64,000 nucleotides of DNA from contig BLAL01000156.1 of assembly GCA_015698045.1 (NCBI GenBank), positions 1,721,396-1,785,395 on the forward strand, written 5' to 3'. Source of the stretch: Rhizophagus clarus (taxonomy: Eukaryota; Glomeromycota; Glomeromycetes; Glomerales; Glomeraceae). The notes under the pieces are model-generated. The model was not told where the DNA came from and ran no database searches. It worked only from the letters and a program-made list of their open reading frames with translations. Positions 24,056 through 33,730 of the stretch are shown piece by piece. Position 1 is the first letter of the stretch. The number at the start of each line of letters is the position of its first letter. Made by a program: the position numbers and the translations under genes.

Positions 24056-25416
24056 TCATCAGGAAATTTTATAGGGCGAAAAATTGCGTAAGTTTACGAT
24101 TTTGTAAGTTTATGAAAGTTTATGGCATAATATTTCGAAAAATTTTGAAATATTACATAAGTTTACAATTTCGTAAGATTTATGTGATATTACAGTCAAA
24201 ATATTACGCAAGTTTTCAATATCGTAAGATTTACACAATATTACGGTCAAAATATTACGCAAGTTTTCAATATCGTAAGATTTACGTAATATTACGGTCA
24301 AAATATTTCAAAAATTTACGAGACTGTAAACCTGCGTAATATTATGGTTGAAATATTTCAAAAATTTACGAAACTGTAAACCTGCGTAATATTACGGTCA
24401 AAATATTCTGCAAATTTACGAAACTGTAAACTTGCGTAATATTACGGTTAAAATATTTCAAAAATTTACGAGACTGTAAACCTGCGTAATATTACGGTTA
24501 AAATATTACAAAAATTTACGAGACTGTAAACCTGCGTAATATTACGGTTAAAATATTTCGAAAATTTACGAAACTGTAAACTTGCGTAATATTACGGTTA
24601 AAATATTTCAAAAATTTACGAGATTGTAAACCTGCGTAATATTACGGTTAAAATATTTTGAAAATTTACGAAACTGTAAACCTGCGTAATATTACGGTTA
24701 AAATATTTCAAAAATTTAATATTACTATTTGATCGTTAAAGCTGCGTATGCAGTAGAACGTATACAAGGGGCATGTGATACTATTGAATAATCAAAAATA
24801 ATATAAACACATTTTCTTTTATATAAACACCTTTTTTTTTAAGTTTGGAAAAACAAATTTATTTTTATTTACGAATTTTTTATCATTTACAATTTTTATG
24901 TTAAAATTAAAGTAAATTCTAATTTTTATTATAACTTAATAAAAAAATACACATTTGATACTTGTTCGCTACTATTTTATAAAATAGTACCCAGGCTGTA
25001 CGGCGTGGACGTCAGTATCAGTCACAGCCCAAAAAAAACGTGAGTCTCCAGCCGATATTTGGTACGGACTGGACCTAGCTACTCACTTAATAAATAAAAA
25101 AATAAAAATAATTATCTTCTACGATACGTAGGTAAGTTTCTCCTTCTCCTACGATCATCACGCATGACTAAAATTGATCAAATTTATCAAATTTAAAACA
25201 TGAACGTAAATATTAATTATAAATTTTATTATAGTATAATTACCCGGCCTCTCCCAAAATCTTGTTCTAAATTCACGATAATATCTTTGGCTGGTACGCG
25301 TCTACAGCCGCCACCCAGGGTTACCATTACGATAAAGGACATAGTTTTAAATATCAAAATCAGTTTGAATATTTGATAAATACATTTAATTTATATGAAT
25401 GTAATTTTATTTATTT
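24056..25416. repeat. ~1.36-kb repeat unit, copy B (with 50-bp minisatellite)
   Basis: Directly adjacent head-to-tail duplicate of copy A, with the same TCATCAGGAAATTTTATAG start, the same 50-bp array (about 24170-24720, roughly eleven units) and the same second half, ending at the same TTATTTATTT. CG dinucleotides in the array are much better kept than in copy A. The sequences after the two copies differ (a new copy after A, ACTTACATGG after B), which fixes the unit's right border near 25416. Confidence 0.8.
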
Positions 25417-25528
25417 ACTTACATGGTAATCCCTGACGAGGTTTCTCCACTTTTGGCTGCACTGTTGCCCAGAAACTCTCGTTCAAAATATTCTATTTAT
25501 TCTGATTCAATTAAATGGATTGGTTAAT
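25417..25528. other. Short unique segment before the LINE target site
   Basis: About 110 bases between the repeat pair and the first LINE. On the minus strand it reads as an open stretch with SFWATVQPKVEKPRQGLPC followed by a consensus GTAAGT donor at about 25420, so it may be an exon remnant of an unknown gene. The function is unknown. Confidence 0.3.
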
Positions 25529-25543
25529 TTGAATTTAAATTCT
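25529..25543. repeat. LINE target-site copy 1 (TTGAATTTAAATTCT)
   Basis: The 15-base target sequence at the 5' border of LINE copy 1, containing the perfect palindrome GAATTTAAATTC. Identical copies sit at 33716, 39356 and 44802. Confidence 0.85.
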
Positions 25544-25646
25544 AACGATCTGCGCACCTTTTTCCGCTGATCACTCTGTCCATTTTTTTTAGCTAACACT
25601 TTTTTCATAAAAACTTATAGTTTTCCCTATCCAAAAGTCCTCGAAT

Positions 25647-27773
25647 ATGCCTAATAACGTTGCTAGACGAGGCCGCGGCTCCTTTAATCCTAATAGTAGG
25701 AAGGCCAGCCGCCAAGAACGACGAAATAACAATAATAACTCTGATAACTCTGGTTCTGACGGTGAAAACGCTATCCAACAAAAACGCTCTAGAACTATCT
25801 CCGAACAAGCTATGGATGAAGATATCATCGCCGACACAGCGGCTGGCGTTGAAGTAGAAGGTCCCTGCTCTACTTCTAAAGAAAATAATACTGCTTCAAC
25901 TTCTCTCTCCTCACACCCGAATATGGCTGCGGCTCTTTCTGCGCCTAACGATAACGCGTCTGATGGACTCAACGCGTCCATGCATGCTAGAACAACGACT
26001 CCTGCATCCCCCCTTAACGCGTCGCCTGATGAGGCTACTGAAATTGATCCTCCGGCTGATCAATTCCTTGTTCAATCTCCAACCTTCTCCATCGACAGAA
26101 ATGATTTTCAAGCTGCGGCTGCCCCCAACTCAGCCCCTGAAACCTTAAAGAACTTCACCACCAATAAGGCATTGATTGATGCCATCAACAATACCTTTTT
26201 AGAGATGTACGAATCGTACACCGGTAAAGCTAGAATGACTGGTTCTGGTGATGCCAAACGCCTCGTTATTCATTTCCAATCCAAGGAGGCCCGTGATGCC
26301 TGCGTTGGTGCTGCTCACCAACAGTTCCCGGATCTTGTATTCCATGCCCACGATCCTAAGCAGCTCCGGAGTGATGAGGACCTCCGAGCCATCCAAGTTA
26401 CTGATATTCCTTTCTTCCTAACTAAAGACAATATCATGTCTTATTTCAAGAAATTCGGTAACATTCAATCCTGTCGAGTTTACTCCAGGAAAAATGCCAA
26501 AGTACAACAAGCCAGAATTGTCTATGATTCTGCCCTATCTATCACTCGCTTCGACACCCAATGGGCCGTTTACTGCTTCTCCACCTGCCTCCGGGTGACT
26601 CCGTGTCATTACACAGTCGATCAGAAATCCTCCCGCCGAGCATTTGTTGCTACGCTTACGCAATTACCTCCTAACACCAAGGATATCGACCTGGCTCCCC
26701 TCACAAGAGATCTTGGTGCTAAGGCTGTCAACGTTCCCCTTTCCCTGAATTCCTATAAACCCAAACGTTGGGCTTATGTCACGTTCAATTCTCAAGAAAC
26801 CATGGATGCCGCTATGGAACAAATCATTGGTTTCCGAGGCCACACATTACAATGGAACCTCCCCGACAATACCAATAAACTTTGCCACAGATGTGGTAAA
26901 TTAGGCTGTGCCCCCTCTCAGTGCCCAAGCCGCCAAGATCGAGGTCGTTCCAGGGGAAGGAACCCGGTGGCTGCACTTAAAGAACGATTCAATATCAACC
27001 AACCTACCAGAATTAAAGAGCGTTCACGCTCAGGTTCTCGTTCGCGCTCGCGATCACAAGGTCCTGGTAACTCTCAATCCTTCCAACCACAAAAACCCTT
27101 GGCCACCACCCGACTTAATAACAATCCTCGCCGAGACCGCTCCAAATCCAATGATAAACGTGACCGTTCAGTTTCCTTTTCTACGGTCGTACGTTCTCCC
27201 CCTCCTCTCTCAACACCCAATCAAGCTACTACTATGTCTCCTCACGAAGCTGCTAATATTCTATCCTTGTTGAAATCTCTCCAACAAGACATGGCTGACG
27301 TTCGGGATCGTATCACTGCCTTAGAACTCAACGATAGACGTATGAGTCGTATCGAGCAACACCTCGGTTTGCTGCCCCCGCCTGACATCTCAACCGCTAG
27401 TCAAACTTCCGAGATGCTCATAGACGCGCCGGTTATACCTACTCCTACTGTTAAGCAGGTCTCTCCTCGCCCTGCTGTTTCACCCGTACAAAAGACCCTT
27501 AACCCCCTATCTCCTGGTTTCATTCCCTCGCGACCAGTTAGAGCTCCCATCTCCGCTCCAGTTGATATCCCTGATGTCTCCTCATTGTCTCCTACTTCTC
27601 ATATGGCTCCCCCTTCCTCCCAAACTCAAGACGAAATTCAAGCCATTAATGCGAAGCATTCAGCTATTGAAAACAAATTGGATATGCTTGCCAACTCCAT
27701 CAGCGGTTTTATTGGTTCCATTGCTTCTTCTTCAACTTCCTCGGACTCAGCTAATAAAGCTGGTTCTGCTTAA
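25647..27773 (+). CDS. LINE ORF1: RNA-binding gag-like protein
   Basis: A 708-residue protein that should coat the element RNA in the ribonucleoprotein. The N-terminal ~240 residues are polar and Ser/Ala/Asn-rich. Residues about 245-410 hold two RRM-like folds (IQVTDIPFFLTKDNIMSYFK..., then VATLTQLPPNTKDIDLAPLT with RWAYVTFNS). Next is a zinc knuckle-like LCHRCGKLGCAPSQCPSR, where the usual His is Cys (C-x2-C-x4-C-x4-C). An Arg/Ser run (RSRSGSRSRSRS, about residue 460) follows, then a Pro/Ser-rich linker and a short amphipathic segment (LLKSLQQDMADVRDRITALE) that may form a coiled coil. The start is the first ATG after the 5' UTR. It lies 49 bases upstream of ORF2. Confidence 0.85.
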   Translation: MPNNVARRGRGSFNPNSRKASRQERRNNNNNSDNSGSDGENAIQQKRSRTISEQAMDEDIIADTAAGVEVEGPCSTSKENNTASTSLSSHPNMAAALSAPNDNASDGLNASMHARTTTPASPLNASPDEATEIDPPADQFLVQSPTFSIDRNDFQAAAAPNSAPETLKNFTTNKALIDAINNTFLEMYESYTGKARMTGSGDAKRLVIHFQSKEARDACVGAAHQQFPDLVFHAHDPKQLRSDEDLRAIQVTDIPFFLTKDNIMSYFKKFGNIQSCRVYSRKNAKVQQARIVYDSALSITRFDTQWAVYCFSTCLRVTPCHYTVDQKSSRRAFVATLTQLPPNTKDIDLAPLTRDLGAKAVNVPLSLNSYKPKRWAYVTFNSQETMDAAMEQIIGFRGHTLQWNLPDNTNKLCHRCGKLGCAPSQCPSRQDRGRSRGRNPVAALKERFNINQPTRIKERSRSGSRSRSRSQGPGNSQSFQPQKPLATTRLNNNPRRDRSKSNDKRDRSVSFSTVVRSPPPLSTPNQATTMSPHEAANILSLLKSLQQDMADVRDRITALELNDRRMSRIEQHLGLLPPPDISTASQTSEMLIDAPVIPTPTVKQVSPRPAVSPVQKTLNPLSPGFIPSRPVRAPISAPVDIPDVSSLSPTSHMAPPSSQTQDEIQAINAKHSAIENKLDMLANSISGFIGSIASSSTSSDSANKAGSA

Positions 27774-27822
27774 TTGTTCTCCTTCTTATACCTTCCCCGT
27801 CTGATTTTATCATAGTGCTATA

Positions 27823-30800
27823 ATGACGGACAATAATTTTGATTACGACTCTTTTGTACGCAACCCCCCCAACCCCATAGACATTGATGACCTTACCTTA
27901 CAAGATTCTTTATTTTCTTCTGCTTCTCCTTCGCTCTCCCCTTGTAATTCCTTTAATATTTCTTCTCTTAACATTAACGGTCTTAAAATGTTTTCACAGA
28001 ATAAGATCGAGTTATTAAATGAATTCTTTTCCCTCAAACACATCTCTTTTGGTGGTGTCGTTGACACTCATATACATCCTAAACAAATGCAATTTTTGTC
28101 TAAAAGACTTTCTAATTATTCTGTTTTTTCCTCTGTTTTGGATACCTCCCAACATGTTCGTTCTTCCGGGGGTGTCTCCCTCTTTATTGAAAATTCTTTG
28201 GCCTCTCATGTTCACACTTATAATTCACTTTCTTCACGCTTACTTTTTGTTGACCTATATTTTAAAGGAAACATAAAGCTTCGAATTTTTGTTGTTTATA
28301 TCCCTCCTCCTTCCGATCAATCCTTGCGCGATGAAACTATCGACCTCCTTATTTCCGCCTTGTCAGATGCTAAACGCTTAGGTTTTCACCACGCAGTTTG
28401 TGGCGATTTCAATATGCACCTCGATCAATTCTACCCCATATTTTTCAATCAACCTCAAATCGCCTCCAAACGTATCCATCGTCTTTTTAATTTTCTTTTG
28501 TCAAATGGATATGTTGACTTTACCCCTGTCAATTTTTCTTCTACATCTTTGGGCACCTTTCATCGTGCGGATATTATTTCCCGCATTGATTATGTCTGGT
28601 CTTGTCCCCTTCTTAAACGCTTTTTACTCACCTCTGTCATTTTTGACGCGCGTGATCTTAGCCTTTCTGATCACAATCCTGTTATTACTTATTACGATTC
28701 TTCCTTTTTATCTTCTTCTCTTAAGCCAGCACGTGCTCGGCAGCTCCAACGACGTTCTCGTCGTATATTTTCCTTTGACTCGGTTACCCCTTCGCAATGG
28801 GAGGACTTTTCTGCTCATATTGACAATCTGTGCAATATTTCTCCCGTTGTATTTGCTTCTTGGCACGTTAATCGTATGTGTGAATATTTACACACTAACA
28901 TTATTGCTGGTGCCAATGCTATCCTACCCGCGCGAACTGTTGGTAATGACCATACCCCAAAAATTCCTAAAAACTTAGAAACCCTAATACAGCATTATCG
29001 TTTCCTTAATCGCGTTCTCCACTCTATTAGATTATTACGTAAATACCCCCGTACCTTTTCTTCTTCCCATGACCGTAAATGGTCTGGCTATTTAATTCGA
29101 TTAAATAATATATTTAATTTGTATAAATCCACTTTTTCCTCCATCCCTGTTTTACCTTCAACTTTACTTTCTTGTCGGACGGATAATTTTAATTCTTTAT
29201 TTTGTACCCTTTCACATGCCTCTAAGTTATTAAGAGGCTTACATCTTTTGAAAGAAAAAGAGTTTCAAGATTCTTCTATCAAGGCTCATCTGGCATCTCG
29301 TGACCAGAATTTTGATACTGACATTTCTTCATTTATAAGCTCAGCACTTTCTCGCTCACGTCGTCGCATCGTATTGGATCGTGTCTTTATTGATCATCCT
29401 ACCACTCCTCAATTGTTGACGGATCCTACGGACATTTCTGATGCTGTGGTTAACCATTTTCAAAATGCTGTTCCTATCAAATCCTCCCCACCTTCGCATA
29501 TATCGGCTTTGCCTGATCTATGGCACTCTGCGTATTTACCCATGGACTCTGTTTCTCCTGATATTTATAGTTCTTTATTGTCTCCCCCTTCTTTAGAGGA
29601 ATGGCTCTCTACGGTTTCTTCTATGCCCAATGGCAAAGCTCCCGGCCCTTCCATGATTACATATGAAATGCTCAAACATTTGGGACCTACCGCCAACTCC
29701 TTACTTTTGATACTGATCCGTAAATGTTTCGCTACTGCTGACATTCCTGCTCTCTGGCGGCAAGCTATGGTTTTTCCCATCCCCAAGCCGCACGAATGGC
29801 GATGCCAATTAAAAAATACCCATCCCATTACGCTTCTGGAAGTTATCCGAAAATCCTTTGTCAAGCTTTTTTACAACCGATTGTCCGCAGTTCTAGCTGC
29901 TCATAATGTTCTTAAAGGTGGCAATTTTGCGGGGTTACCAGGAGGTACCTGCCGTGACCCCATCGTCACTCTTGAGTCCATCATTCATGATGCCAATTAC
30001 ACCAATTCTCCTCTCTGGATTTTATCGCAAGATATTTCTAAAGCCTTTGACTCTGTCAATTTGACTATGCTGAAATTCGCTCTGGAACGCATTCGTTTAC
30101 CTGCGACCGCTATCACGCTTATTTTATCTCTTTTTATGAACCGTTCAAATCGGGTGTTTACTGCCCACGGTGAGACTTCTTCCTACCGGGTTCGCATTGG
30201 TATAGACCAAGGCGAAGTGATTTCCCCGCTTTTATGGGTCATTTACATCGATCCTCTTTTGACCGTTTTGAATTCTGAGATGTTGGATCCTTATGTTTTA
30301 CGATCCCCTTCATTGTCTTCCGCTGATACGGTCTCTATTCCTGATATTTCTATCAACAATCTGGTCTTTATGGATGATTCCACCCTTATTTCCTCGTCGA
30401 AGGCTGGACTAGAACATATGTTATCAATTACAGAAGAATTCTATTCGTTGAATAATACTTCCGCCAACCATCAGAAATACGTCTTGATATCAAATTCATT
30501 GCCTTTAACCACTACAACCACTATTCTCCCTGTGGACTTTCACTTATCCCTATCGTCTTTGAACGATATTTCTTCCATCTCCGTTACCCCTCTTTCTATT
30601 ACTTCTTCTTTTCGCTTTTTAGGGGTATGGTTTAATATCAAAGGCTCTCGTGATTTTGTCAGGAAACAAATCGCCAGTGAATGTAATTCCTTTGCCGCCA
30701 CTCTTCGCTTGGCCAGGCTCTCTGCTAAACAAGTGGTTTACCTTTATAACTCGGTGCTCATTCCTAAACTCGAGTACCGTATGCAAGTTACCCACCTCTC

Positions 30801-33459
30801 AGCATCGGATTGTTATGCTGCTACACGATCCGTACGCTCTCTCGTCAAGCATAAGGCTAACTTCTCCCGTTCTCTTCCCAACCCTATCCTTTATCTTTCC
30901 CAAGCTTTGGGACTGATTAATTTATCTTCTCATTTGATACAATGTCATGTTAATAATTTATTTTTGATGGCTAATTCTTCTACACCTTTTATTCAGCGTT
31001 TATTTATTTATAGATTAATGTTGATACAATTTAGGTTTTTGATCCCTATTTCTCCTTTGATGGTGGATGATTGGTCCTTATGGTCCAACATGAATATCTT
31101 TAAGTGTGATTATATCGCGTGCACTATTGCTTCCATGGTTTCTACCCCCTTCCGCTTGCAACATGCTCAATTTTTTTCTACATTTCCGGACCTCACTCTT
31201 CCTGGCCATACCCCTTTATATACGTGTATGAGCCCGCATGTTTTCAAGGCTTGCCTCAAGGTCCTTCGGAAACGTCATCTTTATTATTTATCGCAATTAA
31301 TTGCGCCTTCTGGTTCTCATCTCATTTCCTGGACTGCTTATCGAACTGCTTATATTGCCCAACTTGCGGATAAGCGTGGCCGTTCTCTCCCTCATAAATG
31401 GTATCTAGACATCAAGGCCCATACGACGCTTCCCGGCTCCCATGAGCAATTATCTGCTCATTATGTACGCCCTCCTTCTGTCACTTCTTCTATTGTTTTA
31501 CTTCCCGGTGCCACTACAACGCAAAAGAATCGTCATTGGCTTGTTACGCTTGATGGCAATGGTGCTCCTCTCTTTGGCAAACAGCTTAGCGTTCAGCCCA
31601 AGAAAGATACCTGTGTGATTGTCCATTGGATATCTGAATGTCTCTCTTCTCCGGGTGATGTTGTCCGCCTTCGTCCCTGTCCAGGCTGTGACGCACATGT
31701 TCCGTTTCCTTCGGCTAGTAAATATTCTGCCGTTCCGCCTCGCTGCACCTTCAAGATTTCTTTGTTGCGATCCATGATTTTGCCTACAAATTGTGAACGC
31801 ATTCGTCAATCTACTTTGGAAGTCATTTCTCCTCATACTTGGGCTGATCTTAGTATCACAGTTCTTCCTTATTATCGGCGTCTTGATCTTTTGCCAGATT
31901 TTTTTTCTTCTTCCTCTATTATTGTGGATGATCTTATCGTGTCTCCTTATATAGATAATCAATTTTCGTTTTCTTCATCAGTTCCCCTCCCGTCAGGCTC
32001 TCACTATCGTTATTATACCGATGGTTCTTTGATTAACCTCGGTACACCTGAAGTCTCGATGGGTTGGTCTTGGGTCCAATTAATTCCCGATGCTGGATAT
32101 CTCAACTCTGTTGCTACATATGCACACGGTACTATACGGAACTGGCCTTCCTCTACCAGAGCTGAAGCTGCTGCTATTTACGCTGCTTTAAGTGTCACTC
32201 CGGCTGATTCTTCCGTTACTATTTATACGGACTCCCAAGCTGCCGTTGATGGTTTGCGACTATGTGCATCTTCCTCCTACTCTAATAGTCGTCTGTATTA
32301 CAAGACAACTAACTTTGAGCTGTGGGCTTCTATTGAACGCCTTGTTCATTCCAAAAGTCTCGCGGTCTTTCCCGTCAAAGTCAAAGGTCATGATGGCAAC
32401 TACTGGAACGAATTTGCTGATTCTCTTGCGAATTCTGCTCATCACTCTGATATGGCTCCTCTTTTGCCTGTGGACGCTTACACTTCCTCGCATCCGGTCC
32501 GTCTGGTGTATGACGATGTGGTTTGTGAATCTAATCCCAGGCGGCTCCTCAAGCTCCATTTTCAGGCCACCTTTTTGAAGGACCTTCTATCTCTCAAACG
32601 TTTTCAATTTGTATCTTGCCTGTTTGACAGCGACGACTATGTAGTGGACTGGGAACTTACCTGGTTTACTCTTAACTTTTCTCCGGCTCACGATGCCTCT
32701 TTCCAGGCTTCTCACTCTGCACGACATTACACCTTCAAGTTTAAACTCTTCCTCGATGACTTGCCTCTCCTGGAAAAGTTAAAAGTCACCCGCTCCGATC
32801 TCTATATCGATCTTCTTACGTGCCGTTCATGTCGTGACCGTATGGAGGACTTGATGCACTTGATCCTCTGCTCTAAACGACGACCTGTCATGCATCAGAT
32901 ATTGCAATCTTATCAAAATCATTTATTCTCTAAGCTTCGTGAAGCTGGTGAATTGGCTGATCAGGATCCTACACCCTTGCTCAGGAAACTCTCTTCTCTT
33001 TCTTGTTGGACCATTTCTTCTTCTAACTGGTCCTCTTATGCACTCATCCGGGGCTGTTTACCTGCCATGTTTGTTGACTTATTTGTAGAACTATCTATCC
33101 CCAGGCCGTCTGCTATGAAGGTCGTAGCTGCGTTACATAATAATTTCATCCAGAAACTTAGGACACGCATCTGGAATCCGCGTACTTATGACAAGAGTAA
33201 ATGGGAAGACGTGATGAACATTACCCTCAAATTGAAGTCTACTCCTCGGCCATCTAACTTGCCTGCCACTTCGTATGTGCCTTTCTCTTCTTTACCTCCT
33301 CCGACCCATCTCGTGACTCCACGTGACTCCGAAGTTGATTGGATCAAGAACTCGATGACTCAAGGTTTGCCCTGGTTTAAACATATGTCGGGTTTTATGG
33401 GTCGTCTAACGGTGCTACTTAATAACAGCTTTTGCAGGATGGGATGTCGATTTTTATAG
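27823..33459 (+). CDS. LINE ORF2: endonuclease-reverse transcriptase-RNase H polyprotein
   Basis: A 1878-residue enzyme for target-primed reverse transcription. Residues about 43-290 are an APE-type endonuclease: ISSLNINGL, GDFNMHLD (about 193) and SDHNPVITYY (about 282). Reverse transcriptase spans about 590-900: PIPKPHEWR, PITLLEVIRKSFVKLFYNRL, LSQDISKAFDSV (first catalytic Asp), GIDQGEVISPLLW and FMDD (about 848) in place of the usual YADD/FADD. RNase H lies at about 1395-1530: YYTDGSLINLG, STRAEAAAIYAAL, IYTDSQAAVDGL and VKGHDGNYWNEFADSLANSAH, giving D-E-D-D. A Cys/His motif (CRSCRDRMEDLMHLILC) follows near 1666. All catalytic residues I checked are present. The size is large for a LINE because of the spacer between RT and RNase H. 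Confidence 0.93.
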   Translation: MTDNNFDYDSFVRNPPNPIDIDDLTLQDSLFSSASPSLSPCNSFNISSLNINGLKMFSQNKIELLNEFFSLKHISFGGVVDTHIHPKQMQFLSKRLSNYSVFSSVLDTSQHVRSSGGVSLFIENSLASHVHTYNSLSSRLLFVDLYFKGNIKLRIFVVYIPPPSDQSLRDETIDLLISALSDAKRLGFHHAVCGDFNMHLDQFYPIFFNQPQIASKRIHRLFNFLLSNGYVDFTPVNFSSTSLGTFHRADIISRIDYVWSCPLLKRFLLTSVIFDARDLSLSDHNPVITYYDSSFLSSSLKPARARQLQRRSRRIFSFDSVTPSQWEDFSAHIDNLCNISPVVFASWHVNRMCEYLHTNIIAGANAILPARTVGNDHTPKIPKNLETLIQHYRFLNRVLHSIRLLRKYPRTFSSSHDRKWSGYLIRLNNIFNLYKSTFSSIPVLPSTLLSCRTDNFNSLFCTLSHASKLLRGLHLLKEKEFQDSSIKAHLASRDQNFDTDISSFISSALSRSRRRIVLDRVFIDHPTTPQLLTDPTDISDAVVNHFQNAVPIKSSPPSHISALPDLWHSAYLPMDSVSPDIYSSLLSPPSLEEWLSTVSSMPNGKAPGPSMITYEMLKHLGPTANSLLLILIRKCFATADIPALWRQAMVFPIPKPHEWRCQLKNTHPITLLEVIRKSFVKLFYNRLSAVLAAHNVLKGGNFAGLPGGTCRDPIVTLESIIHDANYTNSPLWILSQDISKAFDSVNLTMLKFALERIRLPATAITLILSLFMNRSNRVFTAHGETSSYRVRIGIDQGEVISPLLWVIYIDPLLTVLNSEMLDPYVLRSPSLSSADTVSIPDISINNLVFMDDSTLISSSKAGLEHMLSITEEFYSLNNTSANHQKYVLISNSLPLTTTTTILPVDFHLSLSSLNDISSISVTPLSITSSFRFLGVWFNIKGSRDFVRKQIASECNSFAATLRLARLSAKQVVYLYNSVLIPKLEYRMQVTHLSASDCYAATRSVRSLVKHKANFSRSLPNPILYLSQALGLINLSSHLIQCHVNNLFLMANSSTPFIQRLFIYRLMLIQFRFLIPISPLMVDDWSLWSNMNIFKCDYIACTIASMVSTPFRLQHAQFFSTFPDLTLPGHTPLYTCMSPHVFKACLKVLRKRHLYYLSQLIAPSGSHLISWTAYRTAYIAQLADKRGRSLPHKWYLDIKAHTTLPGSHEQLSAHYVRPPSVTSSIVLLPGATTTQKNRHWLVTLDGNGAPLFGKQLSVQPKKDTCVIVHWISECLSSPGDVVRLRPCPGCDAHVPFPSASKYSAVPPRCTFKISLLRSMILPTNCERIRQSTLEVISPHTWADLSITVLPYYRRLDLLPDFFSSSSIIVDDLIVSPYIDNQFSFSSSVPLPSGSHYRYYTDGSLINLGTPEVSMGWSWVQLIPDAGYLNSVATYAHGTIRNWPSSTRAEAAAIYAALSVTPADSSVTIYTDSQAAVDGLRLCASSSYSNSRLYYKTTNFELWASIERLVHSKSLAVFPVKVKGHDGNYWNEFADSLANSAHHSDMAPLLPVDAYTSSHPVRLVYDDVVCESNPRRLLKLHFQATFLKDLLSLKRFQFVSCLFDSDDYVVDWELTWFTLNFSPAHDASFQASHSARHYTFKFKLFLDDLPLLEKLKVTRSDLYIDLLTCRSCRDRMEDLMHLILCSKRRPVMHQILQSYQNHLFSKLREAGELADQDPTPLLRKLSSLSCWTISSSNWSSYALIRGCLPAMFVDLFVELSIPRPSAMKVVAALHNNFIQKLRTRIWNPRTYDKSKWEDVMNITLKLKSTPRPSNLPATSYVPFSSLPPPTHLVTPRDSEVDWIKNSMTQGLPWFKHMSGFMGRLTVLLNNSFCRMGCRFL

Positions 33460-33715
33460 TGGGCGTGTTATCCGTTATTTTGTTAGCATAGTTGCTTCTA
33501 CTTTGGTTGGAATATATCAAGGGGGAAGATCTAGGGAAATTTAGTGTAATGCGATTATTCTTTTTAGTTTAATTTTATTACTTTATTTTTACTTAGGAGA
33601 CTATATAGTTTTGTTTTTAGTTAGTTTTATTTTCTTTTGTTTCTTTTTATTTTATGTAAATTGTATCAAGTTAATAATGATTAATAAAGATAAAGGCTAC
33701 TATGCCGCGTTTGCC

Positions 33716-33730
33716 TTGAATTTAAATTCT
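33716..33730. repeat. LINE target-site copy 2
   Basis: The 15-base TTGAATTTAAATTCT between the 3' end of LINE copy 1 and the truncated 5' end of LINE copy 2. Confidence 0.85.

Larger units (their letters stand above)
25544..33715 (+). mobile_element. Full-length non-LTR retrotransposon (LINE copy 1)
   Basis: This 8.17-kb element has a ~100-base 5' UTR, two long open frames on the same strand separated by 49 bases, and a ~256-base 3' UTR ending GCTACTATGCCGCGTTTGCC without a poly(A) tail. The second ORF has endonuclease, reverse transcriptase and RNase H, as in I/Tad-type LINEs. Both ORFs are uninterrupted, so it may be active or very recent. It is bordered on both sides by the 15-base TTGAATTTAAATTCT sequence, read as a target duplication. 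The base composition (more C, less A) differs clearly from the surrounding DNA. Confidence 0.9.

Noticed and set aside
24170-24720. 50-bp periodic array resembling a CRISPR array
   Set aside because: The whole unit repeats without variable spacers, and the genome is eukaryotic.
22788-25416. The two ~1.3-kb units as 5' UTR monomers of the following LINE, or as LTRs
   Set aside because: They are separated from the LINE by unique sequence and the 15-bp target site, so they lie outside the element. No internal retrovirus-like region lies between them, and they lack TG...CA ends.
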